This document shows positions 6,756 through 11,846 of a DNA stretch of 11,846 nt, in pieces; position 1 is the first letter of the stretch; each line of letters starts with the position of its first letter. The notes under the pieces were generated by a model. The model saw only the letters and a list, made by a program, of their open reading frames with translations. It was not told the DNA's origin and ran no database searches. This stretch comes from Chloroflexota bacterium (GTDB lineage Bacteria > Chloroflexota > Dehalococcoidia > UBA2979): NCBI GenBank assembly GCA_027592975.1, contig JAQCJS010000009.1:1-11846 (forward strand), read 5' to 3'. The translations under genes and the position numbers were made by a program.

Positions 6756-7229
6756 TCAGGCACCTCGCGGCGGTCGCGCGAAGCCGAACACCAGCGCCGC
6801 GAGCGCCAGCAGCACGCTCAGCCCCAGAAACGGCGCGGTGTAGTCTCCCGCCCAGGTGAACCACAGGCCGACCGCGTACGGCCCGGCTGCGCTCATGGTG
6901 AGCTGCGCGGGCTGGAACGAGCTGCGGATCAGGCCCACTGAACGGCGACCGAAGTACTCCGCGTACACCATCTGGTTGATCGCCAGCTGCGACCCGAACG
7001 CGGCCCCGTAGACCGTGGCGAACAGCGCCGCCGTGACCAGGTTCGACGAGATCAGCAGGAGCAGCACGCCGCCGGACATCCCCAGCAGCGAGCAGACCGC
7101 CGTCCAGCGCATGGTGATCCGCGCCGCGACGGCGCCGCCGAGCACGCCCCCCAGCGCGCCGATCATCGACCCGACGGACCCCTCGGATGTGTCGCTCAAT
7201 TCGATCTGCCGGCTGGCCCATGTGTCCAA
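6756..7229 (-). pseudogene. truncated MFS transporter, C-terminal part only
   Basis: The C-terminal section of a major facilitator superfamily permease. Full-length members have 12 membrane helices and about 400 residues; here only about five helices remain: GSMIGALGGVLGGAVAARI, TAVCSLLGMSGGVLLLLIS, ALFATVYGAAFGSQLAINQ, a segment around MSAAGPYAVGLWFTW, and FLGLSVLLALAALVFGF. The motif YAEYFGRRSVGLIRSSFQPAQ between helices resembles OFA/monocarboxylate-type MFS proteins. Transporter-like sequence ends near 7190 (about EGSVGS). The ATG at 7227-7229 and the first dozen codons lie antisense to the tetR fragment and are not part of the original gene. The missing half cannot be found in another frame nearby. 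As it stands the protein could hardly form a transport path, so I call it a pseudogene, or an assembly artefact. Confidence 0.75.
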
Positions 7230-7686
7230 GCCGTCGCTGTACCGGGAGTTCGGCAGTGAAGATGGGCTGACGCGCGCGACGCTCGACCGCTACGCCACGC
7301 AGGTCCTGTCGGACGTGTTCGCGATCCTGCAGGCCGGCAAGGGCTTGCAGGCGACGCTCGACGCGTTGATCGATTTCGCCTGCGACGACCCGCGCATGGC
7401 GACGGGTTGCCTGTTCTACAAGATGCGCAGCGGAAAACACCGGCTGGGCCCCGAGACGCGGGCGCGTGTCGACGAGCTGGATGCCGGAGCGCGGGGCGCG
7501 TACGAGACGTTCCTGCAGCGCTGCCGCGACGCGGGTGAGTGGCCCGCAGGGCGAAGCATTCAGACCGGGGCGCGCTACCTGTCCGAGCAGATCGGGTTGG
7601 CGCTCACCCAGCGCGCGTCAGGCGAAGACGTCAGCGACGTGCGCGACATGCTGAAGTCGGCCCTGTCGATCTTCGCGCCCGCCTGA
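7186..7686 (+). pseudogene. TetR-family regulator lacking its N-terminus
   Basis: Transcriptional repressor fragment. The end of the TetR helix-turn-helix is clear: DVSLNSICRLAHVSKPSLYREFGSE from 7186, with the recognition helix and the conserved Y-R-F. It is followed by a ligand-binding domain (from about DRYATQVLSDVF to the stop TGA at 7684-7686) that looks complete. What is missing is the N-terminal 25-35 residues: the basic start, helix 1 and the 'A..LF...G' segment of normal TetR proteins. Upstream of 7186 the same frame is antisense to MFS codons, so the long reading from ATG 7015 is not real. A GTG at 7189-7191 could start a 165-residue product, but it has no ribosome binding site and would lack helix 1, so DNA binding is unlikely. 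Originally it was probably the divergent repressor of the adjacent MFS gene. Confidence 0.75.
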
Positions 7687-7765
7687 ACCACGGCCCTTGG
7701 CTATGCGGGGATAGGAGCGGATGCCCCTCGGAACCGGCCGACACACCGAACGACGGGCAGGCGCG

Positions 7766-7786
7766 AAAAAGCCGCCCGAGGGCGGC
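7766..7786 (-). terminator. Rho-independent terminator of tRNA-Asp
   Basis: On the minus strand, GCCGCCC (7780-7786 complement) pairs with GGGCGGC (7771-7777 complement) and is followed directly by TTTTT (7766-7770 complement). It lies 29 bp beyond the CCA end of the tRNA. The GC-rich stem plus T tract is the textbook arrangement, and the only convincing intrinsic terminator in the window. Confidence 0.88.
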
Positions 7787-7815
7787 AGGTTCGAGGACTC
7801 GCGTCCAGCGGGTTA

Positions 7816-7892
7816 TGGCGACCCTGATCGGATTCGAACCGACGGTCTCCACCGTGACAGGGTGGCGTGTTAGGCCGCTACACTACAGGGCC
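7816..7892 (-). tRNA. tRNA-Asp (anticodon GTC)
   Basis: A complete cloverleaf on the minus strand. The acceptor stem GGCCCTG/CAGGGTC has 7 pairs including one G-U. The D stem is GTGT/ACAC, and the anticodon stem is CCACC/GGTGG with loop CTGTCAC, so the anticodon is GTC and reads aspartate codons GAC/GAU. The T arm is GTCGG-TTCGAAT-CCGAT. Discriminator base G73, normal for tRNA-Asp, is followed by a genomically encoded CCA (7816-7818). The gene has its own promoter and terminator and is transcribed alone. Confidence 0.97.
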
Positions 7893-7906
7893 ACAACCGA
7901 TCTCTT

Positions 7907-7935
7907 ACGTTACCGGCGCCTTGATTGGCGGTCAA
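7907..7935 (-). promoter_or_regulatory. sigma70-type promoter of tRNA-Asp
   Basis: On the minus strand, TTGACC (7930-7935; 5 of 6 to TTGACA) and TAACGT (7907-7912; 4 of 6 to TATAAT) are spaced by exactly 17 bp. The -10 box ends 14 bp before the first tRNA base, giving a short 5' leader for RNase P to remove. Confidence 0.65.
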
Positions 7936-8021
7936 TCGGTTCGCGGGGGCCAGTTGGGATTCGGCTCACCGGGTTCTCGCGTCCGGGGAGTGCCACGCTT
8001 ACACTGGGCTGCGGAGGAGCC

Positions 8022-8267
8022 ATGCAGCCTACGCCGCGCCGCCGTCTCACCCGCCGAGTCGCCCCTCCTCGTCCCACGTACGAGGGCGCACCGGGCGTCG
8101 AGTCCGAGCCGGAGAGCCACCGCGTCACCGCGGAGACGCGCCGCGTCAACGAGAACGTCCTCCGGCAGGCTCCGTACCTGGCTGCAGAGCTGAAGCGCGT
8201 CGTCGGCGTCACCACCATCTGCGTCGCCATGCTGATCGCGCTCACCGTCATCGACCGCATCCGCTAG
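8022..8267 (+). CDS. small single-TM membrane protein, unknown function
   Basis: An 81-residue protein whose family I do not recognise. ATG 8022-8024 follows a strong GGAGGAG (8013-8019). The N-terminal half is basic and Pro-rich (MQPTPRRRLTRR), then polar and acidic. A stretch PYLAAELKRV (51-60) leads into one hydrophobic helix VGVTTICVAMLIALTVI (61-77), and the protein ends DRIR. By the positive-inside rule the charges do not settle the topology. There is a TACACT at 8000-8005 that could be a -10 box, though it would leave a leader of only about 10 nt. The gene lies between the divergent tRNA-Asp gene and the convergent zinc-finger gene, whose stop is only 28 bp away. Confidence 0.72.
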   Translation: MQPTPRRRLTRRVAPPRPTYEGAPGVESEPESHRVTAETRRVNENVLRQAPYLAAELKRVVGVTTICVAMLIALTVIDRIR

Positions 8268-8295
8268 GCGACTGACGGTTCGGCCGGTTCCCGGG

Positions 8296-8835
8296 CTACC
8301 GGCGCCGGCTGGAGGCGGTGCTGATGGCGATCGCCACCATCATCAGCCCGGCGAAGTCCCGCAGCGCCCACTCCAGCGGCACCCCGGACAGCACCAGCCG
8401 CGTGATCGCCGCCAGCACGATCCCTCCCGCCGCGACCATCTGCATCTGGCGGCCGCGCTTGCGGCTGGTGGTCAGGTTCAGCGCCTCTGCCATCGCCACT
8501 CCCAGGCCGTAGCCGCCGGCGACTGCCAGGATGATCGAGAACAGGCCGATGCGGGGGGTTGGGGCGAGCAGCAGCGCCGCGACGAAGCCCAGCGCGAGCC
8601 CCACGACGACCGCGGTGCTGATGGCCCGCACGTAGTCCAGCGCGCCCAGCGTGTACATCTTCGGCCGGCCAATGGTCGCGCAGGTGGGGCAGCGCGTGCC
8701 CGCGGGGGTGTAGACCAGGCAGCGCGGGCAGATCGGGGTCTCGCAACGCCCGCAGGCCAGCCCCGTCTCCACGTCCGGGTGCCGCTGGCACATGGTCGGG
8801 CCCTGCGTGGCGGACGAGGTCGCGTCGAGGGTCAT
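8296..8835 (-). CDS. B-box-type zinc-finger membrane protein, four predicted TM helices
   Basis: A 179-residue protein with an N-terminal zinc-binding module and a membrane domain. The module runs MCQRHPDVETGLACGRC, then ICPRC and RCPTC: ligands Cys16, His19, Cys28, Cys31, Cys36, Cys39, Cys49, Cys52, the spacing of B-box-type fingers in bacterial 'B-box zinc finger' membrane proteins. Four hydrophobic segments follow, at about 68-90, 95-118, 131-151 and 156-176, and the protein ends in a basic SSRRR. Function is unknown; the cytoplasmic finger may bind a protein partner. The start ATG 8833-8835 lacks a good ribosome binding site. Met15 just before the first Cys is an alternative, also without one. 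The gene begins 23 bp after the rny stop on the same strand, so it is probably cotranscribed and may rely on translation of rny. Confidence 0.82.
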   Translation of the reverse strand: MTLDATSSATQGPTMCQRHPDVETGLACGRCETPICPRCLVYTPAGTRCPTCATIGRPKMYTLGALDYVRAISTAVVVGLALGFVAALLLAPTPRIGLFSIILAVAGGYGLGVAMAEALNLTTSRKRGRQMQMVAAGGIVLAAITRLVLSGVPLEWALRDFAGLMMVAIAISTASSRRR

Positions 8836-8858
8836 CGAAGGGTTCCGCGTGTCCCGCG

Positions 8859-10391
8859 CTAGTGCGCCACGGCAGACGCGCGGGTCTCACGGACCACGGT
8901 CACGCGGATCTCGCCGGGGTACTGCATCGTCTCTTCGATGCGCTTCGAGACGTCCCGAGCGAGGCGGCTGGCGCCCAGGTCGTCCACCTGCTCCGGCCGC
9001 ACCACGATGCGAATCTCGCGCCCGGCCTGCACCGCGAAGGCCTGCTCCACGCCGTCGAAGGAGTTGGCGATCGACTCGAGAGCCTCCAGGCGCTTGATGT
9101 ACTCCTCGGCGAACTCGCGGCGGGCGCCGGGGCGGCTGCCGGAGATTGCGTCCGCGACGATGACGATGAACGCCTCCGTCGTCTCCGGACGCACCTCCTC
9201 GTGGTGCGCCTCAATGCAGTGGACCACCTCGCGCGAGACGCCGAAGCGCCGTGCGATGTCCGCGCCCAGGCGGGCGTGGGTGCCCTCCATCTCGCGGTCC
9301 ACAGCCTTGCCCAGGTCGTGCAGCAGCCCGCCCAGGCGGCACACCTCCACGTTCGCGCCCAGCTCATGCGCGAGTGCGGTGGCCAGCCAGGAGGTCTCGA
9401 TGCAGTGGCGCAACTGGTTCTGGCCGTACGAGAAGCGGAAGCGGAGCTTGCCCAGCGTCTTCACGATCTCCGGGTGGAGACCGGTGACCTCCGCGTCCAC
9501 GACCGCCTGCCTGCCGGCCGTCTCGATCATGTCGTCCACCTCGGAGCGAGCGCGCTCCACGGCGGCCTCGATGCGGGTCGGCTGGATGCGGCCGTCCTGG
9601 ATCAGCCGAGCGAGGGCGACGCGGGCGATCTCCCGGCGAACCGGATCGAAGCCCGAAACGGTGACCGCCTCCGGCGTGTCGTCGATGATCAGGTCGCAGC
9701 CGGTCGCCGCCTCGAACGCCCGGATGTTCCGGCCCTCGCGGCCGATGATGCGCCCCTTCAGTTCGTCGGAGGCGATCGGGACGACCGTCACGGTCGTCTC
9801 CGCCGTCACATCGGAGGTGATGCGCTGCATCACGGTCGCCAGCACCTTGCGGGAGCGCGCGTCTGCCTCGGCCTTCGCGGAGGCTTCCATGTTGCGGACG
9901 CGGCGGGCGGCCTCGTCGCGGAGCTCGTTGTCGAGTTCGTCCAGCAACTGGGCGCGCGCCTCGTCGCTGGTCATCGCAGCGACCTGCTCCAGATCGGTGC
10001 GGATCCGGGCACGCAGCGCCTCGGTCTCGCGCTCGGTGCGATCCAGCGCCGCCGTCCGGTCGCGAACGTCCTGCTCGCCGCGCTCCAGCGCCTCGGCGCG
10101 CCGCTCGATCGTCGTCTCGCGCTGTTCAAGGCGTCGCTCGGTGGCGTTCAGGTCGCGGCGTTCCTCGCGAAGCTGCGCCTCGGCCGCCTCGCGACGCTCG
10201 ATCGCGCGCTTCTCCGCCTCGAGTTCAAGCGTTCGTGCGCGGTTCTCGGCCTCCTCCCGGAGGCGACGAGCGTCCGCCTGCGCCTGTCCGAGGAGGGAGT
10301 TCGCCCCGCTGCGAGCGAACATAAATGCGCCGCCGGCCCCAAGAAGGGCGCCGGCGATGCCGACAACGATCGATAGGACGGCAGAGTCCAT
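8859..10391 (-). CDS. rny: ribonuclease Y
   Basis: Membrane-anchored endoribonuclease that starts mRNA decay in many bacteria lacking a classical RNase E degradosome. All domains are visible in the 510 residues: an N-terminal TM helix (about 5-26); a long charged coiled coil (about 30-190, Glu/Arg/Ala-rich); a KH RNA-binding domain with GRIIGREGRNIRAFE (from 213) and CDLIIDDTPEAV; and an HD phosphohydrolase domain with His329, the His358-Asp359 pair in LLHDLGKA, HCIEAHHEE (His391, His396) and Asp414 in VADAISGSRPGARRE. The C-terminus (YPGEIRVTVVRETRA) is the usual ending, and length is normal. ATG 10389-10391 has GGAG 8 bp upstream. The 179-bp gap to recX contains a candidate promoter, so rny probably has its own transcript besides any readthrough from recA-recX. 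Confidence 0.97.
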   Translation of the reverse strand: MDSAVLSIVVGIAGALLGAGGAFMFARSGANSLLGQAQADARRLREEAENRARTLELEAEKRAIERREAAEAQLREERRDLNATERRLEQRETTIERRAEALERGEQDVRDRTAALDRTERETEALRARIRTDLEQVAAMTSDEARAQLLDELDNELRDEAARRVRNMEASAKAEADARSRKVLATVMQRITSDVTAETTVTVVPIASDELKGRIIGREGRNIRAFEAATGCDLIIDDTPEAVTVSGFDPVRREIARVALARLIQDGRIQPTRIEAAVERARSEVDDMIETAGRQAVVDAEVTGLHPEIVKTLGKLRFRFSYGQNQLRHCIETSWLATALAHELGANVEVCRLGGLLHDLGKAVDREMEGTHARLGADIARRFGVSREVVHCIEAHHEEVRPETTEAFIVIVADAISGSRPGARREFAEEYIKRLEALESIANSFDGVEQAFAVQAGREIRIVVRPEQVDDLGASRLARDVSKRIEETMQYPGEIRVTVVRETRASAVAH

Positions 10392-10505
10392 GTCTGGGGC
10401 TCCGATTCGAGACCGGCCCCGCGCCGCGGATAACGCGTCGCGATCGGCCGAAGATTCGACTGAACGGGCTCACCGTGCGCGAAGCGCCTGGCTGCCCTTC
10501 GCTCG

Positions 10506-10514
10506 ATGGTAGCA
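10506..10514 (-). promoter_or_regulatory. candidate extended -10 promoter for rny
   Basis: TGCTACCAT on the minus strand matches TGnTATAAT except at two positions. It lies about 115 bp upstream of the rny start and just below the hairpin that follows recX, a sensible site for an internal promoter. No good -35 box is seen. Confidence 0.4.
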
Positions 10515-10531
10515 CGAACGTCCCGCGAGTC

Positions 10532-10554
10532 CGCGTCCCGGTGATGCGGACGCG
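10532..10554 (-). terminator. hairpin after recX, weak terminator
   Basis: CGCGTCC (10532-10538) and GGACGCG (10548-10554) form a 7-bp stem with a 9-nt loop, 16 bp beyond the recX stop on the minus strand. There is no T tract. It may attenuate transcription between recX and rny. Confidence 0.4.
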
Positions 10555-10570
10555 AGGGCTGATCGCGGAG

Positions 10571-11212
10571 CTAGCGGTTGGCTCCGGCGAGCACGGAGTC
10601 CATCGCGCGGCGGCAGACGTCGTCCGAGAAGCCACGCCGGCGCAGGAAGTCGTAGAGCCGCCGCCTTCGGCGCTCTTCGTCCTCGATCGAGCGCAGGGAA
10701 CGGAGGCGCTTCGCCGCGGTCTCGAGGGCCGTCGACAGTTCGTCGCGGCCCTCAAGCGCCTCCGCGACCACCTCGTCAGGCACGCCGCGCGCCTTCAGTT
10801 CTGAGCGGAGCAGGGAGCGGCCTCGAGCCTGTGCGCGTGGTGCCGCGACATAACGGTCTGACCATGCACGATCGTCCAGGTAGCCCAGCTCGTGCAGCCG
10901 TGCGAGCGCGCGGTCGATGTCCTCGGGCTGGAAGGCCTCGCCGAGGGCGGTCCGGAGATCCCGCTCGGTGCGCGGCTTGCGGGAGAGCAGCTCCAGGCCG
11001 CGGCGAGTGGCGAGGAGGAGCGCCCCGTCCGCGCGGATCTCCTCCCAGCGCGCGTCAGAGAACTCTGCGCCCGTGCGAACCTGGTTCAGGATGACGGACT
11101 CGATCGGGAGCAGGGCGGGCTGAGGGGCGTCCCCATCCTCGTCATCTGAGATGACGGTGACGGTGACGACCCCGTTGCCCTGCTTCTCCACGGCGGTGAC
11201 CGTGCGGGTCAT
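10571..11212 (-). CDS. recX: regulatory protein RecX
   Basis: RecX binds RecA filaments and modulates recombinase and coprotease activity. The core lies at about 66-155: ATRRGLELLSRKPRTERDL, then DIDRALARLHELGYLDDRAWSDRYV and RGRSLLRSELKARGVPDEVV, the three-helix repeats typical of RecX. A third repeat near the C-terminus includes YDFLRRRGFSDDVCRRAMD. The first 60-65 residues (TVTAVEKQGNGVVTVTV and following) form a predicted beta-rich N-terminal extension found in many RecX proteins. ATG 11210-11212 has GGGAG 6 bp upstream. The gene starts 33 bp after the recA stop, the usual recA-recX operon arrangement, in which coupled expression keeps the modulator proportional to RecA. Confidence 0.93.
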   Translation of the reverse strand: MTRTVTAVEKQGNGVVTVTVISDDEDGDAPQPALLPIESVILNQVRTGAEFSDARWEEIRADGALLLATRRGLELLSRKPRTERDLRTALGEAFQPEDIDRALARLHELGYLDDRAWSDRYVAAPRAQARGRSLLRSELKARGVPDEVVAEALEGRDELSTALETAAKRLRSLRSIEDEERRRRRLYDFLRRRGFSDDVCRRAMDSVLAGANR

Positions 11213-11245
11213 GCGCTGCTCCCGGTGAGTCCGAGTCCGCCCGGG

Positions 11246-11846
11246 CTAGGCGTCGATCGAGATCGCGTCCTCGACGGCATCGGGGGCGGCAACCGGGGTG
11301 TTCGCGCCCATCGACGCCTTCATGGCGCCGACGGCGGCACGGATGCGATCCTCGATCTCGGAACCCATCTCGGGGTGCTCGCGGAGGTAGGTGATCGCGT
11401 TCTGGCGCCCCTGGCCGATGCGCACGTCGCCGTAGGAGTAGAACGCGCCAAGCTTCTTCACGATCTCGTGCTCGGCGGCGAGGTCGATGACGTCGCCCCA
11501 GTGGTTGATGCCGTGCTGGTCGGCCGTGAACATGATGTCGAACTCTGCCTGGCGGAACGGCGGAGCGACCTTGTTCTTCACCACCTTGCAGCGGACGCGG
11601 TTTCCGATGAACGTCTGGCCGTCCTTCAGCGACTCCACGCGGCGGATGTCGATGCGGACGGAGGAGTAGAACTTCAGCGCGCGGCCACCGGGCGTGGTCT
11701 CCGGGCTGCCGAACATGACGCCGATCTTCTCGCGGAGCTGGTTGATGAAGATCAGCGCGGTGTTGGTGCGGGAGACGGAGCTGGTGAGCTTCCGCATTGC
11801 CTGCGACATCAGGCGGGCCTGCAGGCCGGGGAGTGAGTCGCCCATG
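11246..11846 (-). CDS. recA: recombinase RecA, C-terminal part (N-terminus beyond the window)
   Basis: ATP-dependent strand-exchange recombinase and LexA coprotease. About 200 residues are visible, corresponding to roughly the second half of E. coli RecA. The first codon here (ATG 11843-11845) is not the start: it aligns with the residue before GDS in loop L1 (E. coli EIGDSHMG). Loop L2 is clear in [14 protein letters not shown] and [16 protein letters not shown], followed by [20 protein letters not shown] and the C-terminal domain around [22 protein letters not shown]. The Walker A and B motifs lie off-window. The C-terminal tail ([20 protein letters not shown]) is moderately acidic, as in many RecA proteins. 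The stop TAG is at 11246-11248. Confidence 0.97.
   Translation of the reverse strand, partial: MGDSLPGLQARLMSQAMRKLTSSVSRTNTALIFINQLREKIGVMFGSPETTPGGRALKFYSSVRIDIRRVESLKDGQTFIGNRVRCKVVKNKVAPPFRQAEFDIMFTADQHGINHWGDVIDLAAEHEIVKKLGAFYSYGDVRIGQGRQNAITYLREHPEMGSEIEDRIRAAVGAMKASMGANTPVAAPDAVEDAISIDA

Noticed and set aside
7015..7185. TetR start at ATG 7015
   Set aside because: Residues encoded here are antisense to MFS helices and do not resemble TetR helix 1.
6622..7440. N-terminal extension of the crotonase up to 7440
   Set aside because: The extension lies antisense to the tetR fragment and out of frame with MFS. A strong ribosome binding site and the normal family length support ATG 6621.
7700..7800. 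Possible integration site next to tRNA-Asp
   Set aside because: There is no integrase gene and no direct repeat of the tRNA 3' end nearby; the truncated genes alongside do not match that end.
8862..10512. Long plus-strand open frames (over 500 codons) opposite rny
   Set aside because: They are Arg/Ser/Ala-rich mirror frames of a clearly real RNase Y gene and have no domain signature.
10391..10570. Riboswitch or small RNA in the gap before rny
   Set aside because: Only a simple 7-bp hairpin and a promoter-like motif are visible; no known riboswitch core could be recognised.

Overview
This is a GC-rich bacterial chromosomal segment with no phage, plasmid, CRISPR or insertion-sequence signature. 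The firmest clue to the organism is the right end, where recA, recX and rny (RNase Y) run leftwards, followed by a B-box zinc-finger/four-TM membrane protein. Together with the mix of flavoprotein, crotonase, ThuA-like and alpha/beta-hydrolase genes and a secreted protein with a distinctive C-terminal domain, this suggests a high-GC Chloroflexota bacterium, perhaps Dehalococcoidia/SAR202-like. That placement is inference; no rRNA is present.

Left part (1-6621), a patchwork of short transcription units with catabolic-type enzymes: an alpha/beta hydrolase running off the left edge (minus strand); a divergent D-2-hydroxyacid dehydrogenase whose frame is broken near its C-terminus by an apparent deletion of about 60 bp; an FAD_binding_2 flavoprotein and, upstream of it, a ThuA-like protein (both minus); a divergent secreted protein (plus); and a convergent crotonase-family enzyme (minus) separated from it by a 13-bp perfect hairpin. 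The 268-bp gap between the ThuA-like and flavoprotein genes holds a sigma70-like promoter and three copies of the octamer ACCCCCGG in palindromic or inverted arrangement, a plausible operator region.

Middle part (6756-8267): two truncated genes meet head to head near 7186-7190, the C-terminal part of an MFS transporter (minus) and a TetR-family regulator lacking its N-terminus (plus). One deletion in an ancestral divergent MFS/tetR pair would explain both. Next come a well-formed tRNA-Asp(GTC) gene on the minus strand with its own promoter and Rho-independent terminator, and a small single-TM protein gene (plus).

Right part (8296-11846), housekeeping genes on the minus strand: recA (3' part only), recX, rny and the zinc-finger membrane protein. 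RecA and RecX act in homologous recombination, RNase Y initiates mRNA decay at the membrane; the last gene is of unknown function.

No clearly new defence or mobile system is visible. The most interesting features are the two apparent deletion scars (pseudogenes, or assembly/strain-mixture errors), the operator-like palindromes, the crotonase with one catalytic Glu replaced, and the secreted protein.
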